From Polynucleobacter aenigmaticus (GTDB lineage Bacteria > Pseudomonadota > Gammaproteobacteria > Burkholderiales > Burkholderiaceae), in contig NZ_NGUO01000015.1 of the NCBI RefSeq assembly GCF_002206635.1, forward strand, positions 1-64,000: 64,000 nucleotides of DNA, written 5' to 3'. The notes under the pieces were generated by a model that searched no databases, had not been told where the DNA came from, and saw only the letters and a list, made by a program, of their open reading frames with translations. This document shows positions 11,774 through 20,826 of the stretch, piece after piece; the first letter of the stretch is position 1; each line of letters starts with the position of its first letter. Both the position numbers and the translations under genes were made by a program.

Positions 11774-12613
11774 TTACATTCTGAGTGGGTGATCGTAGCC
11801 AGGCACTTGGATGATTTCAAGGGCCTTACTTGTCTTGCCGGATTCGGGAATTTCCATGGCGGTGAGTTTTCCACCCCACACACATCCAGTATCGAGGCCG
11901 ATGACATTTCCTTGTCGAAGAAGGCCCAGAGTAGACCAGTGGCCAAAATAGATCAAGGCACCTTTAGTTTTTCTCTTGGGAACTTTGAACCATGGAATAT
12001 AGCCCTTGGGCCCATCCCCAAAGCCTTCTTTGCTTTCAAATTCCATCATGCCGGCGGGGGTGCAAAAGCGAATGCGGGTGAGTGCATTGGTAATGATGCG
12101 AAGGCGATCGTAGCCTTTTAATGAGTTGCTCCACTTGTTGGGAGTATTGCCATACATATTGGCCAAAAAGTCTTTGTAGGATTTTTTGCGCAGCGCTTTC
12201 TCGACCTCTTGCGCGCATTCAATCGTTTGCTGGAGATCCCATTGGGGTAAGACTCCGGCATGTACAGTGAGCACTTTGCCATTGCTCAGTGCCATGGGTC
12301 TGTGACGTAACCAATGAATTAAGTCCGCTTTATCTGGAGCATCCAAAATTGGTCGCAAGGTATCCAATCCCTTGGTCATGCGTATGCCTGCATCTACAGC
12401 AAGTAGGTGCAAATCATGATTACCTAAAATACATTCAATTCGCTGCTCTTCTTGTAATCGCTTAAGGTATCGTAAAGTGTCTAGCGAATCTGGGCCGCGA
12501 TTGACTAGATCGCCCAAGAAAATCACCTTGGATTTTGCCGGGAGTTTTTTGACGAGCGCCTTCAGGGACGGCGCACACCCCTGAATATCTCCAACTGCGT
12601 AGATCTTGCTCAT
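11774..12613 (-). CDS. apaH: Symmetrical bis(5'-nucleosyl)-tetraphosphatase ApaH
   Basis: ApaH hydrolyses diadenosine tetraphosphate to two ADP and also removes Np4 caps from RNA. The 279-aa protein is a metallophosphatase. All metal-binding motifs are visible: GDIQGC at residues 8-13, GDLVNRGPDS near residue 35, GNHDLHLL near residue 64, and downstream VHAGVLPQW and YFGHWSTLG. It lies downstream of the photolyase gene on the same strand with a 40-base gap. Confidence 0.95.
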   Translation of the reverse strand: MSKIYAVGDIQGCAPSLKALVKKLPAKSKVIFLGDLVNRGPDSLDTLRYLKRLQEEQRIECILGNHDLHLLAVDAGIRMTKGLDTLRPILDAPDKADLIHWLRHRPMALSNGKVLTVHAGVLPQWDLQQTIECAQEVEKALRKKSYKDFLANMYGNTPNKWSNSLKGYDRLRIITNALTRIRFCTPAGMMEFESKEGFGDGPKGYIPWFKVPKRKTKGALIYFGHWSTLGLLRQGNVIGLDTGCVWGGKLTAMEIPESGKTSKALEIIQVPGYDHPLRM

Positions 12614-12653
12614 GCTCTATCTTAAATCGGAAATTATTTCGAGGCTCATTACT

Positions 12654-14144
12654 CTAGCTGGCTGGAGATTCGGGGCTGATCTTTTTAACTACGCTATAGC
12701 GAATTAATGTCTTCTTACGAGCCTCATCATGGTTGACGACCGGTAACGGATAGTCTCTCCCCAGGAGAATGCCCGCAGCTTCTAGTTCGATATGACCGGA
12801 TTCCCAAGGTGCATGAATCGACTTCTTGGAGAGCTTATCTAGTTGAGGTAAGTAGCGGCGAATGAATTTACCTTCGGGATCAAATTTTTGGGATTGAGTA
12901 ATGGGATTGAAGATTCTGAAATACGGCTGAGCATCGCATCCCGAAGAGGAGGCCCATTGCCATCCACCATTGTTGGAGGACAGCTCAAAGTCATTGAGAT
13001 GTTTTGCGAAATACATTTCACCCCAACGCCAATCAATTCCTAAATCTTTAGTGAGGAAGCTAGCAACCACCATACGTAGTCGGTTGTGCATGTATCCACT
13101 TTGATTTAGTTGATGCATGGCTGCATCAACCAGTGGGTAACCAGTTTTGCCGTCACACCAGGCTTTAAATAATTTCTGGGCATGAGCGCCACTTTCCCAT
13201 TGGATATTGTCATAGTCTGGCTTGAAGGCTGCGCCCTCGGCTAGGCGTGGATGATTGGCAAGAATCATGAAATAGAAATCTCGCCAAATGAGTTCGCTTA
13301 GCCAGATAGTCGCACCCATACTGCCCGCAAGCATGCGGCGATGGGCTTCGCGGACCAAGCCTCGAATAGAGAGCATGCCAAAGCGTAGATGGGTTGAGAG
13401 ATAGCTCACACCCTTGATGGCGGGAAAGTCCCTACCAATTTGATATTGATCGATTCGATGCAGGAAGTCTTCCAAGAATGCTTGACCACCTTCGGAGCTT
13501 GGCGGTAGGTAAGTCTCAATACCGGTGGGGGTAAAGCCCATGGATTCCAGGGAAGGGAAGGGTGCTTGCAAAGCTTTGGGAATTGCTGCTAGCTGACATT
13601 TGTTGGGAGTGCATTCATATGCGGCAATATCTTTTTCTTGTAAGGTCTTCAGCCAGTTATTTTTGTAAGGAGTAAAGATCGAGAAAACCGTGCTTGAATT
13701 GGTGAGAATTTCTTTCTTCTCGAAAATGACCTGATCCTTAAAGGTCTCAAATTCAATACCTTGATTGTCAAGAGAGGATTGAACTTGAGCATCGCGCGCA
13801 ATGGCTGATGGTTCGTAGTCATGATTGGCGTAGACGGTGCTAACACCTAGTATTTGAGCAATTTGTGGAATGCATTCCGTCGGTTTGCCTACTTGAACAA
13901 TCAGTCCGCCACCTTGTTTGCGCAATTGCTCATCAATTTGCTTAAGGCCTTGCCAAATAAAGTCCACGCGGCGATCGTGCTTGAGCCCGTTTTCATCTAA
14001 ATCTTCGGTGCATAGCGGCTCCAAAATGTCAGTATCGAAAATGAAGGTCACCCAGACCTGGGTATTATTGGCGAGGGCATGGTGAAGCGCTGCATTGTCA
14101 TAAAGACGCAGATCGCGGCGGAGCCAAACAAGAGCTTTTTGCAT
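12654..14144 (-). CDS. phr: Deoxyribodipyrimidine photo-lyase (cryptochrome/photolyase family)
   Basis: Photolyase splits UV-induced pyrimidine dimers with blue light, FAD and an antenna cofactor. The 496-aa protein starts at the ATG at 14144 (MQKALVWLRRDLRLYDNAAL); an in-frame GTG two codons upstream is less likely. The N-terminal antenna domain is followed by the FAD domain with HNRLRMVVASFLTKDLGIDW and the DNA-binding signature NNGGWQWASSSGCDAQPYFR. It is divergent from the YdcF-like gene, 61 bases away. Confidence 0.95.
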   Translation of the reverse strand: MQKALVWLRRDLRLYDNAALHHALANNTQVWVTFIFDTDILEPLCTEDLDENGLKHDRRVDFIWQGLKQIDEQLRKQGGGLIVQVGKPTECIPQIAQILGVSTVYANHDYEPSAIARDAQVQSSLDNQGIEFETFKDQVIFEKKEILTNSSTVFSIFTPYKNNWLKTLQEKDIAAYECTPNKCQLAAIPKALQAPFPSLESMGFTPTGIETYLPPSSEGGQAFLEDFLHRIDQYQIGRDFPAIKGVSYLSTHLRFGMLSIRGLVREAHRRMLAGSMGATIWLSELIWRDFYFMILANHPRLAEGAAFKPDYDNIQWESGAHAQKLFKAWCDGKTGYPLVDAAMHQLNQSGYMHNRLRMVVASFLTKDLGIDWRWGEMYFAKHLNDFELSSNNGGWQWASSSGCDAQPYFRIFNPITQSQKFDPEGKFIRRYLPQLDKLSKKSIHAPWESGHIELEAAGILLGRDYPLPVVNHDEARKKTLIRYSVVKKISPESPAS

Positions 14145-14205
14145 AGCCACTATATTAGGGCTTATTAGCCGATTACGTTTGGCCTAAAGGTAATATTGAT
14201 CTTAT

Positions 14206-15015
14206 ATGGATACTTTATTTTTTATCTTTTCGAAGATAGTGCAGTTTTGCATTGAGCCCTTAAATTGGATTATTGCCTTTGTAGTGCTCAGCCTTTTATT
14301 TCTTAGGCTTAGAAAACCCCACTTGTGCAAACGATTCCTGCTATTGGCTTTAGCGGATTTGTTACTGGTTGGTTGGCTGCCAACTTCCGAGGTCTTTTTA
14401 AGGGTGCTCGAGGATGCAGTCCCTAAAGTCAATCTCATGCAAATGTCAGAAAAAGATTTTGGTGGAATCATTATTTTGGGTGGTGCGATTGAGGGTGGTG
14501 AAATTGCGGTGGATCGTGGCGAGATTTCCATTTACTCATCAGCAGAAAGGGTTACCAAGGGCTTTGAACTCATTCGCCAATATCCTGAACTACCCTTTAT
14601 CTTTAGTGGTTTCTCCGGCCGCCTCTCCCCTAAAGGGATGTCTGAGGCAGATGCCTTTAAGCAGCTAATTGCAGAGCAGGGTTTGCCAGATAAATACGCC
14701 CATTATGAAAATCAGTCGCGCAACACCTATGAGAATGTTGTCTACATGAAGCCCATGATTTTGGAGTTCGGGGAGCGGGGCACGAGTGACGCTCAAAAGC
14801 CTTGGTTGCTGATTACCTCGGCATCCCATATGTACCGATCACTCAAGATATTTCAAGGGCAGGGAATTGAGGTAATTCCGGTTCCTGTGGATTACCAAAC
14901 GGGCAATCGATTGGGCTGGGGTAGGTTTGATTTGGCGGATGGTGTCCAAAATTGGAATAAGTTGATGCATGAGGCTATTGGTCTTTTGGCCTACTGGATT
15001 ACTGGAAAGATCTAG
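14206..15015 (+). CDS. YdcF/ElyC/SanA family envelope protein (DUF218)
   Basis: The 269-aa protein has two hydrophobic segments at the N-terminus (about residues 1-35 and 40-60) and then a periplasmic DUF218 domain. Visible signatures are GGIIILGGAIEGGEI, the SRNTYENV motif around residue 175, and LLITSASHMYRSL. Of the E. coli members, ElyC affects peptidoglycan and lipid-carrier metabolism and SanA affects envelope permeability; the chemistry of the family is not firmly known. The two-membrane-segment layout is closest to ElyC. It is followed 33 bases later by yqgE. Confidence 0.85.
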   Translation: MDTLFFIFSKIVQFCIEPLNWIIAFVVLSLLFLRLRKPHLCKRFLLLALADLLLVGWLPTSEVFLRVLEDAVPKVNLMQMSEKDFGGIIILGGAIEGGEIAVDRGEISIYSSAERVTKGFELIRQYPELPFIFSGFSGRLSPKGMSEADAFKQLIAEQGLPDKYAHYENQSRNTYENVVYMKPMILEFGERGTSDAQKPWLLITSASHMYRSLKIFQGQGIEVIPVPVDYQTGNRLGWGRFDLADGVQNWNKLMHEAIGLLAYWITGKI

Positions 15016-15048
15016 CAACAGTAGGGGAATTCTGTAAAATAAACCTAC

Positions 15049-15714
15049 ATGAACACGGCTAAGAAGGCCCCTGTGGGTTTACCTATTTCACCCACCCAGA
15101 CTGAGCAAACAAATGCTTCTGGTCCCTCAATTTCATTTTCTGCAGACCATCTCGCCAATCAATTCCTTATCGCCATGCCCGGCATGGTGGATCCCAATTT
15201 TGCAGGCTCAGTCATTTACTTGTTTGAGCATACCGAGCGAGGTGCCATGGGTTTGGTCGTTAATCGGCCTACCGAGGTGGATTTGGCAACCTTGTTTGAA
15301 AAGATTGAGCTTAAGCTAGAAATTGCCCCTTTATTGACCCAGCCGGTCTATTTTGGGGGTCCTGTACAAATTGAGCGTGGTTTTGTTTTGCATGAACCAA
15401 CTGCGGAAGTGCTGTATAGCTCTTCCTTGGCAGTTCCAGACGGCTTGACTATGACCACCTCCAAGGATGTGCTCGAGGCGGTTGCAGGAGGCGGTGGACC
15501 TGGGAAATTTCTAATGACTCTTGGTTATGCGGGCTGGGGTGCTGGGCAGCTAGAAGAAGAAATCACCTTAAATGGCTGGATCAATGTACCTTTATCTCGC
15601 GAGCAGATGATAGATATTATTTTTGATACCCCCTCAAGTCAACGCTATGAGCGAACCATGAGTCATTTGGGTTTTGATCCCGCCCATTTGTCTGGTGAGG
15701 CCGGGCATGCCTGA
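15049..15714 (+). CDS. YqgE/AlgH family protein (UPF0301)
   Basis: The 221-aa protein shows the family core: NQFLIAMPGMVDPNFAGSVI, GAMGLVVNRPTEVDLATLF, the GGPVQIERGFVLHE segment and GYAGWGAGQLEEEI. About 30 extra residues precede the core. AlgH/YqgE proteins are widespread and of unclear biochemical function. The next gene, ruvX, starts at 15707 inside its last codons, so the two are translationally coupled, the usual yqgE-yqgF pairing in proteobacteria. Confidence 0.93.
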   Translation: MNTAKKAPVGLPISPTQTEQTNASGPSISFSADHLANQFLIAMPGMVDPNFAGSVIYLFEHTERGAMGLVVNRPTEVDLATLFEKIELKLEIAPLLTQPVYFGGPVQIERGFVLHEPTAEVLYSSSLAVPDGLTMTTSKDVLEAVAGGGGPGKFLMTLGYAGWGAGQLEEEITLNGWINVPLSREQMIDIIFDTPSSQRYERTMSHLGFDPAHLSGEAGHA

Positions 15715-16132
15715 GAGCTCTAGGGCAGGTACAGAACTGACCGTCATGGCCTTTGACTTCGGGACGCGTCGTATTGGCGTTGCTGTTGGCAATACACTCA
15801 CTTGCCTAGGGCAGCCAATCAAGACCATTGCAGGGGCATCTAGCGATGCTACTTTCAAGGCAATTGAGGGGCTTTTGAAGGAATGGCAGCCAGACCGTCT
15901 GGTAGTCGGTTTACCTTGTCACCCTGATGGTGTTGAGCATGAAATGAGCGCTAAGGCCCGACGCTTTGGAAATCAACTTCAAGGACGCTTTCGTTTGCCG
16001 GTGGAGTGGGTGGATGAACGCTATACCTCGGCTGTTTTAGAGGGAAATCCAGACATGCGAGACAATTTGGATGCCGAGTCTGCGGCCTTAATTTTGGAGC
16101 AGTATTTTCTAGAGAAGAATTGGATCAGTTGA
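15707..16132 (+). CDS. ruvX: Holliday junction resolvase-like protein RuvX/YqgF (16S rRNA 5'-end nuclease)
   Basis: YqgF is an RNase H-fold nuclease implicated in maturation of the 5' end of pre-16S rRNA. With the ATG at 15707 the product is 141 aa, a normal size; the frame is open further upstream, but that part only runs antiparallel to family alignment inside yqgE. Conserved acidic sites are seen in MAFDFGTRRIGVAVGN and VDERYTSAVLE, with a C-terminal DAESAALILEQYF. It overlaps yqgE by 8 bases and is one base from pyrR. Confidence 0.93.
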   Translation: MPESSRAGTELTVMAFDFGTRRIGVAVGNTLTCLGQPIKTIAGASSDATFKAIEGLLKEWQPDRLVVGLPCHPDGVEHEMSAKARRFGNQLQGRFRLPVEWVDERYTSAVLEGNPDMRDNLDAESAALILEQYFLEKNWIS

Positions 16133-16133
16133 G

Positions 16134-16640
16134 ATGAATGCAGAGCAGTCCTATCTGAAATTACTAGAGACTTTGAGTCAGCGAAAAAAGGCTGGCGATT
16201 CATTTGAGTTGGCTGGCCTTGCAATGGGTGGCGCTTGGATTGCGGAGCGTTTAGCTACAGATTTAAATCAACCTCACTTTGGCGTAATCAATGTGGCGTT
16301 TCACCGAGATGACTATGCCGAGAAGGGGATGACAGCGCTACGTACCGCGAGCACAATGCCCACCCAACTTCCTTTTGAGGTGAATGGCGCAAACGTGATT
16401 TTAATTGATGACGTTTTGCTCACTGGTCGTACGGTTCGTGCCGCACTCAATGAGTTATTTGATTTTGGCAGGCCGGCACAAGTAGAGTTAATGGTCTTGG
16501 CTGATCGTGAGAATCGTGAATTACCGATCTCCGCTGACTTTGTGGGGGAACAATTGAGTATTCCAGATAATCAAATTTTAGTTTTGGAAAAAAATGGCGC
16601 TGGCAAGTTCAGCTTCCAATTAGAAGAGCGTGCGGAATGA
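16134..16640 (+). CDS. pyrR: PyrR-type phosphoribosyltransferase / pyrimidine regulator
   Basis: The 168-aa protein has the type I phosphoribosyltransferase fold. The PRPP-binding motif is [20 protein letters not shown] (about residues 85-104), and the family PyrR segment appears as a DYAEKG loop near residue 60. PyrR proteins bind UMP/UTP and have uracil phosphoribosyltransferase activity; in Gram-positive bacteria they act as mRNA attenuation proteins. I see no pyr attenuator here, so a regulatory role is uncertain. It overlaps pyrB by 4 bases (ATGA). Confidence 0.9.
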   Translation: MNAEQSYLKLLETLSQRKKAGDSFELAGLAMGGAWIAERLATDLNQPHFGVINVAFHRDDYAEKGMTALRTASTMPTQLPFEVNGANVILIDDVLLTGRTVRAALNELFDFGRPAQVELMVLADRENRELPISADFVGEQLSIPDNQILVLEKNGAGKFSFQLEERAE

Positions 16641-17617
16641 GCGAAGTGAATAATTCGGTAAATACCCCAGTTAATCAATTTAATGCCGCTGGAGAGTTAA
16701 CCCATTTGCTGACTTTGGAGGGTTTACCAAAAGAGCAAATCCTTCACATTTTGGATACCGCTCAACAGTTTGTTAGCGTGACGGATCCTGCGAGAGAGGT
16801 GAAGAAGGTTCCGCTCCTGCGTGGCAAGAGCGTCTTCAATCTGTTTTTTGAAAACTCCACACGCACACGCACTACTTTTGAAATCGCTGCAAAGCGTTTA
16901 TCAGCCGATGTGATCAATTTGGATATTTCCACATCCTCGACAGCTAAAGGCGAAAGTCTATTAGATACGATAGATAACTTAGTGGCGATGCAGGCCGATA
17001 TTTTTGTGGTGCGCCATAGTACATCTAGGGCCCCGATTGAAATTGCTCAACATGTGCCTGCGCATGTGCATGTGGTTAATGCGGGTGATGGTAGTAATCA
17101 GCATCCTACTCAAGGCTTGTTGGACATGTATACCATGCGTCATTTTAAGAAAGACTTTAGTAGTCTGAAGGTGGCAATTGTGGGGGATATTATGCATAGC
17201 CGTGTGGCTAAATCGAATATCTGCGCCTTGAGAACTTTGGGCTGTACGGATATTCGTGCGATTGGCCCAGAGAGTCTTTTGCCAAGAGATTTAGATATGC
17301 TGGGGGTAAAGGTTTTCCATAGCATGGAAGAGGGCTTAAAGGGTGTCGATGTGGTCATGACCTTGCGTATTCAGAAAGAGCGCATGGAGGTAGGGCAAGT
17401 TCCAGAAGGTGATGCATTCTTTAAACAGTACGGCCTTACGCCTACACGTTTGGCGCTGGCTAAACCCGATGCGATCGTGATGCATCCAGGGCCCATGAAC
17501 CGGGGTGTAGAAATTGATTCTGCGGTTGCGGATGGCCCTCAATCTGTGATTCTGAACCAGGTGACTTTTGGTATTGCGGTGCGGATGGCTGTGATGTCAA
17601 TCGTTGCTGGTAACTAG
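16637..17617 (+). CDS. pyrB: Aspartate carbamoyltransferase catalytic subunit
   Basis: PyrB joins carbamoyl phosphate and aspartate, the first committed step of pyrimidine synthesis. The 326-aa protein carries the carbamoyl-phosphate motif [13 protein letters not shown] near residue 70 and the [15 protein letters not shown] segment near residue 155, plus [11 protein letters not shown] at the C-terminal side. Its start overlaps the pyrR stop. In many related bacteria pyrC follows; here the next gene is a glycosyltransferase 24 bases downstream. Confidence 0.97.
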   Translation: MSEVNNSVNTPVNQFNAAGELTHLLTLEGLPKEQILHILDTAQQFVSVTDPAREVKKVPLLRGKSVFNLFFENSTRTRTTFEIAAKRLSADVINLDISTSSTAKGESLLDTIDNLVAMQADIFVVRHSTSRAPIEIAQHVPAHVHVVNAGDGSNQHPTQGLLDMYTMRHFKKDFSSLKVAIVGDIMHSRVAKSNICALRTLGCTDIRAIGPESLLPRDLDMLGVKVFHSMEEGLKGVDVVMTLRIQKERMEVGQVPEGDAFFKQYGLTPTRLALAKPDAIVMHPGPMNRGVEIDSAVADGPQSVILNQVTFGIAVRMAVMSIVAGN

Positions 17618-17641
17618 CCGCCATTACGAGTAATTGCGCTA

Positions 17642-18973
17642 ATGAAAAAAAAGAACTGGCTAATCCTATCGCATGGCTTCAATATGGATGGGAGGGCATC
17701 TAGTCTCACTATTACAGATAAGATTCCTTATTTATTAGAAGCTAGCATTGAGCCTGTTGTATTTAGTGCGATTACTGGAATCAAAGATGACCGTTTCTCG
17801 CATAAACAGTTTTTAGCTTGGGGTCCAGCAGCATTTCGTTTTGACTTTCGCCATTGGATTGCAAACCAGTATGGCCGTGGGATTTTTTATAAAGTGTCCA
17901 CTGGTTTAGTCTCTATATTGCTTACCCCATTCATCGCTTTGGAGAAATTCTTTCTCGGCTACTCCAGCCAGTGGTCTTGGGCAATGCCGGCCTATGTACA
18001 TGGCTTACAGTTAATCAGGGATGGCAAGGTCGATGTTATTTATTCGACTGGTGGTGCTTGGTCCGCGCACTTAGCCGGCTTGTGGCTGAAGAAAAAAACT
18101 GGCTTACCTTGGATCGTAGAAATTCATGATCCTTTGGTGATTCGTAGTGGCCCTAGTGATCCAGGGTTTAAGAAGCCTAAAAATCGCGATGCCCAATTTC
18201 GTCAGTATCTAGAAAAGCAAATTTGTAAATACGCTGATTTGGCTTGGTGGTTTACTGATGGTGCCTTGCATTATGCGAAGGTACGTAATCCCAATCTCAA
18301 CACACCAAATAATGCCCATGGCTTTATGGTTCTCCCAGGTGCGGAGCCACCGGGCGGTTTGAGTGCGTCTAAGACGCATCAATATTCTGAGTGTCTGAAT
18401 TTATGCCACTTTGGATCATTGGCGAACGATCGCTCGCTCTCAACCATACTGAAGGCACTTGTCCCATTATTTAAGAAATTCCCGGAGGCAAGAAGGCATA
18501 TTCGGGTGCACGCTTATGGCGCCCCTTTAGATTCATTAACTACAGAGGTAGTAAAAAACCTGAAGTTTGAAGATGTGTTGTTGGCTCAGGGGCGTCTGGA
18601 GAAAGATGCGATAACTGGAAAATCTGGCAGGGAACGTGTAGTAGAAAAGATGCAATCGGCTGATGTATTGATTCTCTTGCATGGTAACGATGAGTGGTGC
18701 GCTGAATACATCCCATCTAAGTTTTACGATTACCTATGGACGGGTCGCCCGATCTGGGGCATAACCCATCGAAATCCACAGTTAGATCAGATGTTGCTTG
18801 ATCGCGGTGCTTATCTCAGTCTACAACTCGATACAGGAGCGATTGAGTTGGCTTTAGAGAGAATTTGGCTAGACTGGAAAGGCAAACAATTAATACAGCC
18901 TACTTGGAAGCCGATTGGGGTTGATCAGGCAGTCAATACTATTTTGACTCAAGTTCAAAGTAGAGCTAATTAA
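17642..18973 (+). CDS. Glycosyltransferase, GT4-like (GT-B fold)
   Basis: The 443-aa protein reads as a two-domain GT-B glycosyltransferase. An N-terminal acceptor domain includes WAMPAYVHGLQLIRDGKVDV and STGGAWSAHLAGLWLKKKTG, followed by LPWIVEIHDP, a common GT4 pattern. The C-terminal donor domain has CHFGSLANDRSLSTILKAL and VLILLHGNDEWCAEYIPSKF with a family-like glutamate region. Sugar donor and acceptor are not predictable. It starts the first polysaccharide region and is 3 bases from the next gene. Confidence 0.75.
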   Translation: MKKKNWLILSHGFNMDGRASSLTITDKIPYLLEASIEPVVFSAITGIKDDRFSHKQFLAWGPAAFRFDFRHWIANQYGRGIFYKVSTGLVSILLTPFIALEKFFLGYSSQWSWAMPAYVHGLQLIRDGKVDVIYSTGGAWSAHLAGLWLKKKTGLPWIVEIHDPLVIRSGPSDPGFKKPKNRDAQFRQYLEKQICKYADLAWWFTDGALHYAKVRNPNLNTPNNAHGFMVLPGAEPPGGLSASKTHQYSECLNLCHFGSLANDRSLSTILKALVPLFKKFPEARRHIRVHAYGAPLDSLTTEVVKNLKFEDVLLAQGRLEKDAITGKSGRERVVEKMQSADVLILLHGNDEWCAEYIPSKFYDYLWTGRPIWGITHRNPQLDQMLLDRGAYLSLQLDTGAIELALERIWLDWKGKQLIQPTWKPIGVDQAVNTILTQVQSRAN

Positions 18974-18976
18974 AGA

Positions 18977-19888
18977 ATGGGAATTGATTTGAAAGACTTC
19001 GTTCTATATTGCAAGTCCTATTCGAAAGACTTTTTACGTTTGAAGTTGCTGCTCCAGTCAATCGAGCAATACAACGTCGAGCAAATCCCATTTTATATTT
19101 CGACCCCAAGCTCTGAGAGAGGCTTGCTAGAGGAGGTTTTGGGTAAGCAAGGTTATATCTGGATAGCCGATGAAGATATTGTCTCCGCTAATCCGGGTTC
19201 GAGCTTGGAGCAATATCGTGCAATGCCTGGAGGACTGTCTCAGCAAATCATTAAGGCTGAGTTTTGGCGTTTGAGTTTATCGGAAAATTATCTCTGCATT
19301 GATTCTGATAGTAAATTTATTCACAGCTTCCAGTATTCAGATTTTATAAATGATGACAATGTGCCTTATACGGTCCTGCATCAGAATAAAGAGTTATTTC
19401 AGATGGCCGATAACCGTAGTCACCCGAAGGTTGAGCGAGATTTAAGGGTAGAGGCGGAGCGAGTAAAGGCCTTATTTGGTCGGTCTGGACCCAATTTTTA
19501 TGGCGCACCATCCCCTTTTAATTGGTCAATGAAAGTCTGGAAGTCGTTGGACCAGGAGTATTTGCAGCTACAAGGTATGACTATCTGGGATTTAATTACT
19601 CCAGAATTTCCAGAGTCAGTAATTTATTGTGAGGCTCTATTGAAATATCGTGCAATTCCTTTGATTGCAATTGAGCCTTTATTCAGGGCATATCACTATG
19701 ACTGGCAATATTTTTTAATGAAACGTCTTGGCGAGACGACAGAGAAAATAGCGCGGAATTATTTGGGCGTTATCTATCAATCTGCCTGGGACATCGATAA
19801 TCAGATTGGCCATTCAAATAAGTCATTGCCATCACGTCTTCTGCGTCGCCTTAAGCGATTTGGGCGCTATCTGCAGAGCTACATCTAA
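18977..19888 (+). CDS. DUF6492 family protein (putative GT-A-like glycosyltransferase)
   Basis: The 303-aa protein opens with DFVLYCKSYSKDFLRLKLLL and carries GGLSQQIIKAEFWRLSLSENYLCIDSDSKF, where the D-S-D near residue 111 looks like the metal-binding DxD of GT-A enzymes. Overall pattern and length agree with DUF6492, a family found in polysaccharide loci. No activity can be assigned. It sits between two glycosyltransferases (3-base gap before, 2-base gap after), so a role in glycan assembly is likely. Confidence 0.65.
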   Translation: MGIDLKDFVLYCKSYSKDFLRLKLLLQSIEQYNVEQIPFYISTPSSERGLLEEVLGKQGYIWIADEDIVSANPGSSLEQYRAMPGGLSQQIIKAEFWRLSLSENYLCIDSDSKFIHSFQYSDFINDDNVPYTVLHQNKELFQMADNRSHPKVERDLRVEAERVKALFGRSGPNFYGAPSPFNWSMKVWKSLDQEYLQLQGMTIWDLITPEFPESVIYCEALLKYRAIPLIAIEPLFRAYHYDWQYFLMKRLGETTEKIARNYLGVIYQSAWDIDNQIGHSNKSLPSRLLRRLKRFGRYLQSYI

Positions 19889-19890
19889 CG

Positions 19891-20826
19891 ATGGTTAAGT
19901 CTGCCACTCCATTGGTTAGCGTGCTAATGCCTGCATTTAATGCCGAGCAACATATTGCACAAGCGATTGAAAGTATTTTGCAGCAAACCTACCCCCATTT
20001 TGAATTACTCATTTTCAATGATGGCTCCACTGATAAGACTCAACAGATCATGGATGAATTTAATGATGAGCGGATTGTAAAGATGCATATAGGTCAGAAT
20101 AAAGGCCTAGTAAACGCTCGCAATCAATTGGTCGCCTCAGCTAAGGGTGACTATATTGCCTTTTTAGACGCTGACGATATTGCCTTTCCAAATCGACTGC
20201 AGTTACAGATTTCTTTTTTGGAGTCACATAAAGTGGACATTTGTGGCGGGGCTCATTATTCGCTTTACGAGAGCAGTGGAAAGATTAAGCCATCAAAACA
20301 GCGGTACTCAGATCCGGATATCCGCGCCTTAATTAGTGTTTGCAGCCCCTTATGTAATCCTGCCGTCATGGGTAAAGCGGGTGCGTTCAAGAAGCATCCT
20401 TATCGACTTGGAAAAGACTATGCCGAAGATTATTCGCTTTGGGCAGAGCTGGCTTTAGCCGGATATCGTTTTGCTAATCTGCATGAAAAGTTAATCACCT
20501 ATCGAATACACACAAAGCAGACTAGTCAGGTTCAGAATTTTCAGACAAATAGAATTTTCAATGACAGCAGAAGCGCTTATCTAGACGGTCTTGGAATGGC
20601 TGGCAATTTCCCTCCAAAATCAATCTCATTTTTCAAAAGATTACAGTTGGCAATACCGTTTATGTGGAATTTAAATCAGAGAATTCGGGGCATTTCTGTG
20701 ATGGCTAACTATGAAATTTATGCGCGTTTCCAATTTCGCGGCAATGGGTTATTTACGCCATTCACTCGAATGGAGCGCCTTTTAGTATCGATGCTTGCAT
20801 CTCTTAGAGGCAGTGTTATATCTTAG
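19891..20826 (+). CDS. Glycosyltransferase family 2
   Basis: The 311-aa GT-A enzyme starts with the typical PLVSVLMPAFNAEQHIAQAI and continues with the nucleotide-binding LLIFNDGSTDKTQQIMDEF. The metal-binding D-x-D lies in AFLDADDIAFPNRL near residue 95. The catalytic-base region YAEDYSLWAELALAG is around residue 172. The acceptor is unknown. Its stop overlaps the stop of the antisense fucosyltransferase by 4 bases. Confidence 0.9.
   Translation: MVKSATPLVSVLMPAFNAEQHIAQAIESILQQTYPHFELLIFNDGSTDKTQQIMDEFNDERIVKMHIGQNKGLVNARNQLVASAKGDYIAFLDADDIAFPNRLQLQISFLESHKVDICGGAHYSLYESSGKIKPSKQRYSDPDIRALISVCSPLCNPAVMGKAGAFKKHPYRLGKDYAEDYSLWAELALAGYRFANLHEKLITYRIHTKQTSQVQNFQTNRIFNDSRSAYLDGLGMAGNFPPKSISFFKRLQLAIPFMWNLNQRIRGISVMANYEIYARFQFRGNGLFTPFTRMERLLVSMLASLRGSVIS

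Noticed and set aside
11789..12121. Open frame antisense to apaH
   Set aside because: It lies wholly inside a conserved gene and has no recognisable features.
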